Source: Microcoleus sp. FACHB-68
Lineage (GTDB): Bacteria > Cyanobacteriota > Cyanobacteriia > Cyanobacteriales > Oscillatoriaceae
Reading direction: 5' to 3'
Assembly: GCF_014695715.1 (NCBI RefSeq)
Contig: NZ_JACJOT010000006.1
Span: forward strand, 248,001 to 312,000
Length of the DNA: 64,000 nt
The position numbers were made by a program, and so were the translations under genes. Below the pieces are notes generated by a model. The model searched no databases. It was given only the letters and a program-made list of their open reading frames with translations, and was not told the DNA's origin. This document shows, piece by piece, positions 7,395-16,350 of the stretch; the stretch's first letter is position 1; each line of letters begins with the position of its first letter.

Positions 7395-10385
7395 ATGACA
7401 GCAATGAACAGCACAACCAGTCTTATTTTTGTTGACTCAACGGTTGAAAACTATCAAGATTTTATTCCAATCACTGAAGCGGGAGCAGAAGTTTTTACCC
7501 TCGACCCCACACAAGATGCAATTGCTCAAATTACAGAAGTTTTAGCAAATCGCACGAATGTTGCCAACCTTCACATTATCTTGGATGGCAGTTTAGAGCT
7601 AGGTAACACCACTTTAGATGTCGGTGCCTTAGAAAGCCCGCAAGTCATGACTTATTTGCAACAATGGGGCGCATCCCTAAGTGCAGATGCAAATATTCTT
7701 TTGTATGGGCGGAATGTCGCAGTCAATGAGCTTGTTGTGCAAAGGTTGAGTTTATTGACGGGTGCTGATGTTGCGGTTTCCGCCGGCATGACAGCTAATG
7801 CGACAGATCACAACAGGGGAGACTTTGATTTAAATAAGCGTTCTGGCTGGTTAGGAGCAGCTCCATTAGCCTCACAGAATGGGGAAACTCACTTGGCAAC
7901 CTGTAACTGTGCCGGTTGCAGCTTGTTCATTAATAAAGAACGACTCGCACCGGCACCTGTCATTGGGCCAACCGTCCCCCTAGCCTCCCTCCCGTTACTC
8001 AGCAGCAATCCGGCTGCCACCGCAAAGATATTTCTGGACTTCGACGGACACACCACTTCTGGAACATCATGGAATACCAGCTTCAATGGCAACGCGGATA
8101 TTATCACCCCTGCCTACAGTATCGATAGTGATCTAAATACTTTTTCGACCACAGAAACCGCCAGTATTGAAGAAATTTGGAAGCGAGTTGCAGAAGACTA
8201 CGCACCCTTTGATGTGGATGTAACCACTGTTGATCCCGGCAATTTAAACGGGCCAAATAATATTCGCGTAGCGATTGGCGGGGCTTGGGATGATTGGTTT
8301 GAAGAATCAGAAGGTGCCGGCGGTGTTGCCTATGTGAATTCCTGGCAGTGGAACGGGGACACGCCGGTTTTCGTATTCGAGGAGAATTTAGGAAATGGCT
8401 TCGCGAAATACACGGCTGAAGCGATTTCTCACGAAGCAGGACACGCCTTCGGTTTGGATCATCAGAGTAGCTACGATGCCGGTGGCAACAAAACCGATGA
8501 ATACAATTCAGGATCAGGCACCGGGGCAACCGGCTGGGCACCGATTATGGGTGCCAGTTATTACCAAAATCTTACGAGCTGGCACAACGGACAAAGCAGC
8601 CAAGGATCGAACATTTACCAGGATGATGCGGCTATCATCGCTTCAGCCATTAACGGCATCGGTTACCGAACCGACGACCACGGCAATACGAATGCCTTGG
8701 CGACGATCTTAGGTGGTAGCACGACCCTCAGCGCCTCCGGCATCATTAGCGCCCCCACTGACACGGATGTTTTATCGTTTACCACGGGTCATGGAAGTAT
8801 TAGTTGGAATGTCAATCCGGCTGAATTTGGGCCTAATCTGGATGTGCTAGCCGAATTGCGAGATAGCAATGGCAATCTTATTACTTCCAGCAACCCAGTG
8901 GATGCCCTTTCTGCTAGCATCAACACCTCAGTTGCTGCGGGGACTTATTACCTGCACGTCAAGAGCAACGACTTGTATGGACGCATTGGTCAGTACACTG
9001 TTACCGGCACCACGGTTGCGGGTTCTACACCCACGCTTTTGATTGATGATGTTTCGGTTTTAGAAGGGGACAGTGGCACCACTGAGGCGACGTTTACTGT
9101 GACGCTTTCTGAGGCAAGTAGTCAAACTGTGACGGTAGACTACGCAACGGCAGATGATACGGCAATTGCCGGCACAGACTACACCGCCACCAATGGCACT
9201 CTGACTTTCGCTGCCGGTGAAACGAGCAAAACGATTACAGTCTCTGTGCAGGGTGATACAACAACAGAATCCGATGAAAGTTTCTTTGTGAACCTCACCA
9301 ATGCTACAAATGCTCCAATCGGTAACAGTCAAGGCATCGGAACCATCCAAAATGATGACACCAGTTCAATCACCAACCTATTAACAGAAGATTTTTCTGA
9401 TAACACGGGCGGTTGGACGCTGGGGAGTGAATGGCAAATTGGTTCCGCTACCACCTCAAGTGGACAGCAGTATGGAAACCCAGATCCAGGTGTTGACAAT
9501 ACAGCGACGGCAGACAATGGGATAGCCGGTGTTGTTATCGGTGGCAATGCTTCTCAATCTCTCCACGATTTCTATTACTTAACCAGCCCGGTGGTTAACA
9601 CCAATGTGGCGGGAAATATTTCTCTAGAATTTGCCCGGTGGTTGAACAGCGATTATGCGCCTTATATGCAGAACTCCGTTGAGGTGTTTGATGGCAGCAA
9701 TTGGGTGCCCATTTGGCAAAGTGGGGCTGATCCTGGGGTTCAGGACAGCAGTTGGAATCAGCAATTGTTTGATATTACTGCTTATAAAAATGCCAACACT
9801 CAGGTTCGTTTTGGTTTCCAAGTCGGCAGCAATGGTGTTTACAGCGTCAGTTCTTGGAATCTTGATGATGTCAAAATTGTTAGTGATTCCTCGAATTCAA
9901 GTTTTGCTGTGAGCATTGATGATGTTTCACTTGTCGGCACAGATGGAGATGACACGCTGATCGGAGGTGCCGGCAATGATACCCTTGATGGCGGTGCAGG
10001 TAATGATACCCTCACGGGAAGTGCCGGCCAAGATTGGTTCCTCTACAGCACCGGCAGTGCCTTTACTGCGGCATCGGTAGGCGTTGATCAAATTGACGAT
10101 TTTGCCACAGGCGCTGCCGGTGATCGTATCGTTTTGAGCAAGCAAACATTTGCTAAACTCACAAGTGAGGTGGGATCTGGGTTTAGCGTTATCTCTGAGT
10201 TTGCCGCTGTTACCACAGATGCCGACGCTGCAACCAGCGAAGGGTTGATTGTTTATAACAGCAGCAATGGTAAATTGTTCTATAACGAGAACGGCAGTGC
10301 AGCTAACTTTGGCACAGGTGATCAATTTGCCACGTTAGCCGGCACTTTTACCTTAGCCCCAGAAGATTTGATGCTAATCGCTTAA
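7395..10385 (+). CDS. Secreted DUF4347 / metzincin-type metalloprotease with Calx-beta and RTX repeats
   Basis: About 996 residues from this start. Domains in order: DUF4347 (SLIFVDSTVENYQDF onward, first ~190 residues); a zinc metalloprotease with HEAGHAFGLDH and a Met-turn-like WAPIMGASYY; a pre-peptidase-C-like beta domain; a Calx-beta domain (VSVLEGDSGTTEATFTVTLS); a jelly-roll-like domain; and haemolysin-type calcium-binding nonapeptides (GGAGNDTLDGGAGNDTL) before a C-terminal domain typical of type I secretion. No signal peptide, as expected for an RTX protein. Start is uncertain: ATG 7395 or 7404 fits family length, while ATG 7335 has the better Shine-Dalgarno (AAAGG) and TTG 7308 is possible. 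Likely an extracellular Ca-dependent protease. A hairpin terminator follows. Confidence 0.85.
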   Translation: MTAMNSTTSLIFVDSTVENYQDFIPITEAGAEVFTLDPTQDAIAQITEVLANRTNVANLHIILDGSLELGNTTLDVGALESPQVMTYLQQWGASLSADANILLYGRNVAVNELVVQRLSLLTGADVAVSAGMTANATDHNRGDFDLNKRSGWLGAAPLASQNGETHLATCNCAGCSLFINKERLAPAPVIGPTVPLASLPLLSSNPAATAKIFLDFDGHTTSGTSWNTSFNGNADIITPAYSIDSDLNTFSTTETASIEEIWKRVAEDYAPFDVDVTTVDPGNLNGPNNIRVAIGGAWDDWFEESEGAGGVAYVNSWQWNGDTPVFVFEENLGNGFAKYTAEAISHEAGHAFGLDHQSSYDAGGNKTDEYNSGSGTGATGWAPIMGASYYQNLTSWHNGQSSQGSNIYQDDAAIIASAINGIGYRTDDHGNTNALATILGGSTTLSASGIISAPTDTDVLSFTTGHGSISWNVNPAEFGPNLDVLAELRDSNGNLITSSNPVDALSASINTSVAAGTYYLHVKSNDLYGRIGQYTVTGTTVAGSTPTLLIDDVSVLEGDSGTTEATFTVTLSEASSQTVTVDYATADDTAIAGTDYTATNGTLTFAAGETSKTITVSVQGDTTTESDESFFVNLTNATNAPIGNSQGIGTIQNDDTSSITNLLTEDFSDNTGGWTLGSEWQIGSATTSSGQQYGNPDPGVDNTATADNGIAGVVIGGNASQSLHDFYYLTSPVVNTNVAGNISLEFARWLNSDYAPYMQNSVEVFDGSNWVPIWQSGADPGVQDSSWNQQLFDITAYKNANTQVRFGFQVGSNGVYSVSSWNLDDVKIVSDSSNSSFAVSIDDVSLVGTDGDDTLIGGAGNDTLDGGAGNDTLTGSAGQDWFLYSTGSAFTAASVGVDQIDDFATGAAGDRIVLSKQTFAKLTSEVGSGFSVISEFAAVTTDADAATSEGLIVYNSSNGKLFYNENGSAANFGTGDQFATLAGTFTLAPEDLMLIA

Positions 10386-10428
10386 AGATAGCGATGAAAA
10401 TTCATCAAGTTTAGCCTTTCCAGGCTAA

Positions 10429-10468
10429 TTACAGTGGAGCAATTTTTTTATAGGTTGCTCCACTGTAA
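10429..10468 (+). terminator. Hairpin terminator after the RTX protease
   Basis: A perfect 14-base inverted repeat (TTACAGTGGAGCAA at 10429-10442, its complement at 10455-10468) encloses a loop with seven T. It lies 44 bases after the protease stop. The T-run sits inside the loop rather than after the stem, so efficiency is uncertain. Confidence 0.6.
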
Positions 10469-10688
10469 CCCATATTCTGCACCCTGAAGTGGCACAGTGG
10501 GTATGACTACGGAACCATACAGTTTGCAGCACTTAGCTCCTTCACGGATTCTCAATAAGCGTAAGCTATTAAGACTTGTTGAGAGAGGGTTCCGGGGAAT
10601 AAAAAAAGCCCGTAACACTAGCAGAGTTTGGGTTTTAAGGATTTGGGTGACTGAGTATGACAGTTATGGGTGGGGAATGTGGGCTTTA

Positions 10689-11447
10689 GAGCTGATTTAT
10701 AAAGAAAATATAAAAAACTCCGAGAGTGGACTAAAGTAAATTTTAGGCTAGAAACAGTTGAATGTTTAGCTCTGAGAATGAGTCAATTACCTAAAATTGC
10801 CAATCCTTTAAGAAAACCGTATCCCAGTGACTTGAGTGACGGGGAGTGGGAGATATTGAAGCCACTATTGCCGAAGCCCAAAGGCTTTGGACATCCAGTG
10901 GAAGTAAATTTCCGAATTAGGTAAAGAAGAACAGTGCACCGTTGCCATAGCAGATTCTCAATCCGTGAAGACAACGGAAAAAAAGGGGAGGTCTATGGCT
11001 ATGACGGTGGCAAGAAGGTTAAAGGACGTAAGCGCCATATCGTCGTAGATTCCCAAGGACTTTTGCTGGGACTGCTGATCAGCGAAGCTAATGCTTCAGA
11101 ACGATTAGGGGCGATTGTGGTTCTTGATGAAGCCCAAGAGAAGTTGTCCAGATTGGAGGTGCTTTGGGTAGATCAAGGGTATTCGGGCCAGAATTTTGCT
11201 AAGGCCGTGAAGCAGGTCTGTGGGGACAATGTGAGGGTGGAAGTGATTGAGCGAACTCAAAAGGCTTTCGAGCGCTTACCGAAACGATGGATTGTGGAAC
11301 GTACTTTTGGTTGGCTGAATCGATTTCGACGCTTGAGTAAAGATTATGAGTTGTATTCAGAGATTAGCGAAGCAATGATTTATAGTTCCTTGATTCGTCT
11401 GATGGTCAAGCGATTAGTCACTTAAGGTTTTCTTTATAAATCAGCTC
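10689..11447 (+). mobile_element. IS5-family element with intact ends, internally deleted
   Basis: Perfect 20-base terminal inverted repeats begin GAGCTGATTTATAAAGAAAA (10689-10708; complement at 11428-11447). TTA flanks both sides (10686-10688 and 11448-11450), fitting the three-base TNA duplication of one IS5 subgroup. Length is about 759 bases. The transposase inside is broken, but the ends could still be mobilised in trans by an intact relative elsewhere in the genome. The insertion interrupts an open frame of unknown nature on its left side. Confidence 0.85.
10778..11425 (+). pseudogene. IS5-family (IS427-like) transposase, internally deleted
   Basis: ATG 10778 opens the typical N-terminus (MSQLPKIANPLRKPYPSDLS, then WEILKPLLPKPKGFGHPVEV). 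Around 10918 the frame breaks: it stops at TAA 10922, while the next frame resumes with KEEQCTVAIADSQSVKTTEK. About 50 residues normally present between these blocks are missing. At 10978-10985 lies the heptamer A AAA AAG in the incoming frame; a -1 slip there enters the frame of the C-terminal half (GEVYGYDGGKKVKGRKRHI onward, to 11425). That half carries LWVDQGYSG (second Asp) and ERTFGWLNRFRRL (Glu). The slippery site suggests the parent produced its transposase by programmed frameshifting; this copy is nonfunctional. Confidence 0.85.
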
Positions 11448-11474
11448 TTAACAAAATTTAAAGCAAGCAGAGTA

Positions 11475-11509
11475 TTAAAAAAGGGCGCGATCTTTAGCAA
11501 ATCGCGCCC
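11475..11509 (-). terminator. Rho-independent terminator of sigF
   Basis: The nine-base stem GGGCGCGAT (11483-11491) pairs with ATCGCGCCC (11501-11509). Read on the minus strand it is followed by six U residues. It lies 28 bases beyond the sigF stop codon. Confidence 0.85.
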
Positions 11510-11536
11510 CTCAATCGTTCATCTCAAATTAAAAAC

Positions 11537-12322
11537 TTAATTCTCGTCCTCTTCCGGTGCACCCATCAACACCTTTAGCGAGTCCAGCCCTTTCTTAACA
11601 CGACGGGAAACTGTAACTGCACTGATCCCCATGCGATCTGCGGTTTCTTTTTGTGTTAAGTCATACAGAAAGACAAATTCTAAAATCTTGCGAGTCCGTT
11701 CCTCTAGGGTAGAAAGGGCTTGCTGCAAGCGAATTACGTCTTCTTGTGCCAGTTGGAAACTGCGATAGTTGTTATCTGGAACAAGGTCTGCGAGAGAAGT
11801 AGAGCCTTCATCCTCATCCTGCATGGGTGCATCCAAGCTGAGTGGCGCACGATTGCGATTAGCCAGCTTGACTTCCTGCCATTCTGTGACTGAAATTTCT
11901 AGGGCTGCGGCAACTTCCGCATCGGTGGGGTGCCGGTTTAGCTTGACTTGTAGATTCTGCATTACCCCAGATGCTTGACTTTGCAGCGTCAGCCACTGCC
12001 GGGGAATTCGCACTGAAGGGCTTTTATCGCGCAGATAATGTTGAATTTCACCTCGGATGTATGGGATCGCAAAGGAACTAAATGCGTGTCCTTTGGACAT
12101 CTCAAAGCGCTCTATTGCCCGAATTAATCCGATGCTGCCGACTTGCAACAAGTCTTCATAACTTTCTGTGCACTGGTTAAGCCAGTGGTGCACTTCTTTC
12201 CTGACCAGTCCAAAATTAAGTTTAACGAGCTGATTCCGGAGTTGCGGTGAGGGAGAAGTTTGGTACTCACGTAATAGTTCCAAGCTCTCGCTTTTGAGTT
12301 CATTGGTTACTATGTTAGCCAT
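11537..12322 (-). CDS. sigF: Group 3 RNA polymerase sigma factor SigF
   Basis: 261 residues with sigma region 2 (QCTESYEDLLQVGSIGLIRA, FSSFAIPYIRGEI), region 3 (about 115-165) and region 4 with a helix-turn-helix at the end (LTQKETADRMGISAVTVSRR). The match is to the cyanobacterial SigF of the B/F/G class, which in Synechocystis controls type IV pilus genes and motility and contributes to stress responses. The length is standard. It stands alone, has its own terminator, and is convergent to nothing nearby; psbO lies upstream on the same strand. The C-terminus ends in an acidic tail (EEDEN). Regulation, for example by an anti-sigma factor, is not visible here. Confidence 0.92.
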   Translation of the reverse strand: MANIVTNELKSESLELLREYQTSPSPQLRNQLVKLNFGLVRKEVHHWLNQCTESYEDLLQVGSIGLIRAIERFEMSKGHAFSSFAIPYIRGEIQHYLRDKSPSVRIPRQWLTLQSQASGVMQNLQVKLNRHPTDAEVAAALEISVTEWQEVKLANRNRAPLSLDAPMQDEDEGSTSLADLVPDNNYRSFQLAQEDVIRLQQALSTLEERTRKILEFVFLYDLTQKETADRMGISAVTVSRRVKKGLDSLKVLMGAPEEDEN

Positions 12323-12704
12323 GCCGAATTTTGGGTTGGTAGAGCACTTTAAGAGATGAATCTAATTTAGTTTGATAGAAAACGGCTGAAACTGCTGTGA
12401 TACAAGACACATCTAATAAAAACAGAAGCTTTGTGGCCGGCTCTTCTCTGTGAAGCTAAACTTAAATAAATATAATCTGGCTGTAGTTGCCAGCTTTATA
12501 TAAGATGTTTGGGCTGCAATCTGTGCTTATTCGATTGCGTGGGTTATTCACCACAACCTAATATATTACCCAGATTGCGTCGATTACAACCGTATATATA
12601 CTAGATTGAATTTTGCTGACGCCTGCTGGTTCATTAGCACTGGGCCGAAACGAGATGCCACAGAGGTTCCCTTCTCACCTCTGCGGCCAAGGAACTAAGC
12701 GTGT
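12323..12704. other. Intergenic region between sigF and psbO
   Basis: 382 bases without a credible reading frame. It should hold the sigF promoter and leader and, at 12658-12686, a hairpin downstream of psbO (CCACAGAGGT / ACCTCTGCGG, 10-base stem with one G-U pair) that may end or protect the psbO transcript. I could not define a promoter with confidence. Confidence 0.5.
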
Positions 12705-13538
12705 TTACGAAGCAGGTTGAACCCGACCGTAAAACAGGCCACGAATCCTTACATCTAGAGCTTCTTTAGCTCCTAAATCTGTATCTGAGGGCTGTTCGCT
12801 TTCAAAGATTCCAGCAATTTCACCCGTGTAATTGTCAACTTTAGAGACTTGAAGGGAAATTCTGCCTTTGCCGACTTCAGCACGTTTGACGTTGACTTGA
12901 CGTAAGTCTTCGTTATCCCCACCGGCAGGAAGGGCCACAGCATTGTCGTAGCCGGTAGCTTCGCCGCGACCTTTGGGATCGAGGAAGCCGGCACTCCGAT
13001 AGGAGGGGACTCTGAATTTTCCTTGGAAGTCTGTGGAAGTGTTAATGCCTTCCAAACCGGGTTGGCTTTTCGCGACCAGATTTTTAACCGTAAAGAAGAA
13101 AGGGACTCTTTCGCCACCAGGCATCTGAACTGTGACGGCTTGAAAGTCTATTCCATCCTCTTCTACAAAGGTCAGGGAACCATCTTGTGCCGGCTTCAGT
13201 TTGCCTTGGATCTGGGTAAGAGTGGATGTGTACCGAGTCAGCATTTTGCCCGGAATAAATTTTGCCTCTTGCCGCTTATTGCCAGATTCTTCCTTCACAA
13301 AAAAGGTTGTTGGCTGTAAGCAAAGATCGGTCAAAACATAGGACTTGCTCGAATCAATGGGAATGGAACCGCGAGAAGTTTCTTCGAGTTTGGGACAGTT
13401 ATTAGCCAGTCCCGTTCCTCTGATTTGGTCGTAGGTGAGCGGAACGCTACTTGCCGTTGCCGGCCCATCACTACAAGCAGTTAATACACTCAGGCAAATA
13501 GCCAAGAGTGCCACGACGAATGCACGATAATACCTCAT
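12705..13538 (-). CDS. psbO: Photosystem II manganese-stabilising protein PsbO
   Basis: 277 residues from ATG 13538, preceded by a GAGG Shine-Dalgarno; a TTG at 13550 is less likely. The extrinsic 33-kDa subunit stabilises the Mn4CaO5 cluster on the lumenal side of PSII. Signature segments are present: LTYDQIRGTGLANNCPKL, DGIDFQAVTVQMPGGERVPF (seen in part), GKGRISLQVSKVD and GEIAGIFESEQPSDTDLGA. The conserved disulphide pair is seen as NNCP and DLCL. The signal peptide ends in LTACSD, a lipobox-like sequence found in several cyanobacterial PsbO proteins, so lipid anchoring is possible. Monocistronic by context. Confidence 0.97.
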   Translation of the reverse strand: MRYYRAFVVALLAICLSVLTACSDGPATASSVPLTYDQIRGTGLANNCPKLEETSRGSIPIDSSKSYVLTDLCLQPTTFFVKEESGNKRQEAKFIPGKMLTRYTSTLTQIQGKLKPAQDGSLTFVEEDGIDFQAVTVQMPGGERVPFFFTVKNLVAKSQPGLEGINTSTDFQGKFRVPSYRSAGFLDPKGRGEATGYDNAVALPAGGDNEDLRQVNVKRAEVGKGRISLQVSKVDNYTGEIAGIFESEQPSDTDLGAKEALDVRIRGLFYGRVQPAS

Positions 13539-13725
13539 GGTCAACCTCAATCTCTAAGCTCAATCTCCAATGAAAAAAATCACTCCTGCAGCAATGTCAT
13601 GTCAGGCTCTAGTCATTTAAGCGAAAGCACAGACTGCCTTTGACGCCCTGAGGAAGGGAGCATCAGCCGTCAAAAACACCCGTGCTATGCTGTGGGATCG
13701 TCGGCCTCCCTAGTGATTTTGAGCC

Positions 13726-13970
13726 TTACATCTGACGCTGAGGGCGTAGAGAATTGCTGCTTTTAAGGAGGCCACGTACAGCATCTAAAAGGATGGATTG
13801 CTTGACGGCAATTTTTCCGGCTTCAAAAGCAATGGCCGTAAAGCCGATAGCCTGTAAGCTTTCTCAGAGCGCCAATCTGGACAATCTTACCAAAATTAGG
13901 ATCGCTCTGAACCGATAGAGTGCGCGATGATCCCCGGATCTTTAATTGAGGGACTGTAGCGAGCGTTAAA
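13726..13970 (-). pseudogene. Unrecognised coding remnant
   Basis: Two overlapping minus-strand open stretches look like real protein broken by a frameshift near 13860. The upstream frame gives SVQSDPNFGKIVQIGAL; the downstream frame gives ESLQAIGFTAIAFEAGKIAV (shown in part), then LLDAVRGLLKSS, and stops at 13728-13726. Neither has a start codon. The FEAGK segment recalls M14/aspartoacylase-type proteins only weakly, so I name no function. It could be the 3' end of a gene lost by deletion between psbO and the MscS gene. Confidence 0.35.
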
Positions 13971-14056
13971 AGGTAGAGTTTGAGAGTCCTGAAAACGGTT
14001 CCTCAGCCAGCCTGCTAAACGGGTGCCGGCAGAGGAAAAACCACTCGCAACCGCCT

Positions 14057-14965
14057 CTACGGGCGGGCAGTAGTTCGCTCATTGCCATTTCCATCACCGG
14101 CAACCCGATAGTGATCGTTGTATTTTTGTTGATCGAAGTGATAAACCGTGCGGATCGGGTAAGGGATGTTAAATTCAGCCCGATCACAGGCGTCTTTGAG
14201 GGCGATGATCACATGGGTTTGGGTGCGCCGCACTTGAGCTTTTTCGGGAAATGTCCAGTAGCGCACCATAAAGTCAATCGAACTCTCACCAAAAGCAACG
14301 ATATCGATTTCTACAGGGGGTTTTGATAAGACACCTTCAACTTCTTTGACGGTTGACAAGAGGGTTTCAACGGCTTGGGGGAGTGGGGTATTGTAGTCTA
14401 ATCCGATGGCTAAGTCAGTTCTGCGGTGGGGGAATGCGGTGAGTACCTGTACCGAATTTGTAAATACAGATGCGTTAGGTACAACTACTCGTTCTCCTTG
14501 ATAGGTGCGAATCTGGGTGGAACGAATGGAAATTTCTTCGACTGTGCCTTCAAAGCCTTCGACAATGATTTGATCGCCTATCTTAAAAGGTTCTTGTAAC
14601 AGCAGGAGGATGCCGGCTAAAAAGTTTTTGAAGATATCTTGGAAGGCGAAACCAAAGGCAACGGAACTCAAACCCAATAAGCCGATGATGTCGCCGAGGC
14701 GCAAGGATGGAAATGCAACGACACAGGCAACAAGGATACCGACAACCCAGGTAGTAACATAACTGACTTGAATCAGCAGCAACCGCAACGAAGGGCTTTT
14801 AATCGCACGATGAACCGTTGCTGAGACAATGCGCTTAGTGAAATTGGCGGCGTAGCGGGTGATTAAGAGGATAATCAGCGCCACTAATAATCCCGGCAAT
14901 ATCTTTATTGATTGACCAAACAGCTCTAATAAGCTCTTATTAATTTGTCTAAGCAGATCCGTCAT
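14057..14965 (-). CDS. Small-conductance mechanosensitive channel (MscS family)
   Basis: 302 residues. Three membrane helices span about 20-110. The third carries the Gly/Ala-rich pore helix (LLGLSSVAFGFAFQDIFKNF). The cytoplasmic MscS beta domain follows (PFKIGDQIIVEGFEGTVEEI, IRTYQGERVVVPNA), then the alpha/beta domain to the end. It releases solutes on hypo-osmotic shock from the inner membrane. This is the minimal MscS form without extra sensor domains, unlike the larger MscS at 42064. The C-terminus is slightly extended and rich in Asn, Gly and Arg. It is not tightly linked to its neighbours, and no regulatory site was identified. Confidence 0.92.
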   Translation of the reverse strand: MTDLLRQINKSLLELFGQSIKILPGLLVALIILLITRYAANFTKRIVSATVHRAIKSPSLRLLLIQVSYVTTWVVGILVACVVAFPSLRLGDIIGLLGLSSVAFGFAFQDIFKNFLAGILLLLQEPFKIGDQIIVEGFEGTVEEISIRSTQIRTYQGERVVVPNASVFTNSVQVLTAFPHRRTDLAIGLDYNTPLPQAVETLLSTVKEVEGVLSKPPVEIDIVAFGESSIDFMVRYWTFPEKAQVRRTQTHVIIALKDACDRAEFNIPYPIRTVYHFDQQKYNDHYRVAGDGNGNERTTARP

Positions 14966-15101
14966 GGTGAGAGCGTATTTATTGGCAGCATCTGTACCAT
15001 TCTAGCTGCCGGCTGCAATTTGGCAGGTGTGACACTCCCGCTATGGGAGAGTGGGGGGGAAATTTTTTCACGTTTCCCATATCCCATAGCTGAGGATTTC
15101 G

Positions 15102-16019
15102 CTATTGCGGGAAATTTAAAACATCTCTCTTCCAAAGCCTGTAATAATGCAGCGTTGTTCTCAAAACGTGTTCTACCCGTGACATTTTTTTAACCGGCTG
15201 CTGGATGTTACTGCCATTGTCGTCTGGGATTTGTAGCGGTGGCTTATCCATCCAATAGCCCATCCCTGCCGGCACTAATTTAGAACCCAAGACTGCACAA
15301 TCTGATTTGGTGAAGTAATGGCTAACTATGCTTTTTCGAGTTAATTTGGGATTATTAATTGCCGTTCCACCATGCAAAAGTTGAGAGTGCCAAATAAAAA
15401 CATCTCCTTTTTTGGGCAGGAAGATTTCTTCTTTTAAACCCCATTCCTTGATCTTATTCTGCACGTATTCTTGCCAAGAGGAAAATTCTTCATTGACAAC
15501 ATGGGCGCTGCCGGTGGAAAATCGATAAATCGGGATTTTATGGCTGCCTGGAACATAGCATAAGGGACCCGCATCGGGATGGCAATCTTCTAAAGCAATC
15601 CACGTTGCCGTGAGATGACAATCACTCAGCGGTGTCATGTAAAGCGAATCAACATGAAGAAATTGCTGGGTGCCATAATCCAAGCTTAAGCTGTTACATA
15701 ACACCGGCGCATCGGGTAAAAGTCCGTCTAAAATTTCTACTAATTGCTCATTTAAGCTGAGGCTGCGGACTTCCTCATAATTTAAATAAAGGTCATTGAC
15801 TTTGCAGCGGTGCTTCTTTTCTTTTTTAGAAAGAGCGCTCATGTAACACCGGCGATTAGTATCTATATCATCTACTACAACGTTATTGGGAGATTCTTTC
15901 CACAGGCGTTTGTGAAGTTGATTGACTCGATCTACCTCGGCATGGGAAAAGAATGCCGGTAAAACTAGATAGCCGTTTTCATCCCAAAATTGTTGCTGTT
16001 CCCGCGTTAACATTGACAT
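15102..16019 (-). CDS. Phytanoyl-CoA dioxygenase (PhyH) family protein
   Basis: 305 residues of the Fe(II)/2-oxoglutarate-dependent oxygenase superfamily. The N-terminal MLTREQQQFWDENGYLVLP is the classic PhyH start. The probable iron ligands are His and Asp in LHVDSLY and the distal His in SQLLHGGT, with an Arg further on (TRKSIVSHYF) suited to 2-oxoglutarate. A conserved WIALEDCHPDAGPLCYVPGS sits between. Family members hydroxylate diverse small molecules, so the substrate cannot be predicted. The last ~45 residues are basic and aromatic-rich (VLRTTLHYYRLWKRD). It lies alone between the MscS gene and the lipoprotein gene on the same strand. Confidence 0.88.
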   Translation of the reverse strand: MSMLTREQQQFWDENGYLVLPAFFSHAEVDRVNQLHKRLWKESPNNVVVDDIDTNRRCYMSALSKKEKKHRCKVNDLYLNYEEVRSLSLNEQLVEILDGLLPDAPVLCNSLSLDYGTQQFLHVDSLYMTPLSDCHLTATWIALEDCHPDAGPLCYVPGSHKIPIYRFSTGSAHVVNEEFSSWQEYVQNKIKEWGLKEEIFLPKKGDVFIWHSQLLHGGTAINNPKLTRKSIVSHYFTKSDCAVLGSKLVPAGMGYWMDKPPLQIPDDNGSNIQQPVKKMSRVEHVLRTTLHYYRLWKRDVLNFPQ

Positions 16020-16350
16020 TCTCTAAACGATTGGTTATTTTGGATAACTGGCTGCCCCTATCAATTTATTCCTGTAATTTCAGAGTGAGGGGCTTTTAAT
16101 GAGTGTGTTTCAACCACAATTTTTACTCCAGCCAGTTTCAGATATTTTATATCCACAGACTGAACTCACGGAAGTTTTTTCTCCCTCTACTGTTGTTATT
16201 GTAGACAGAAACTCAACTTGAGGGATAAACACTCAGGTTGAATTTGGGATAACTATCGGCAAGCTCATTAGCATTGAAATTTTATCCTCAAAGTTTTGGG
16301 ACAATGATGGATAAGATTTTACAATTTCTATAATTTCAAGGCTTTGCTTC
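16020..16350. other. Intergenic region
   Basis: 331 AT-rich bases between the PhyH and lipoprotein genes. I see no reading frame, RNA gene or strong hairpin. It presumably contains the PhyH promoter. Confidence 0.4.

Noticed and set aside
8104-8541. Minus-strand frame of 145 residues inside the RTX protease
   Set aside because: Antisense to the catalytic domain, with Arg/His-rich composition typical of shadow frames.
10497-10739. Frame of 80 residues before the second IS element
   Set aside because: Its last part runs into the IS inverted repeat, and the rest resembles no protein I recognise. It could be a gene cut by the insertion, but there is no continuation on the other side.
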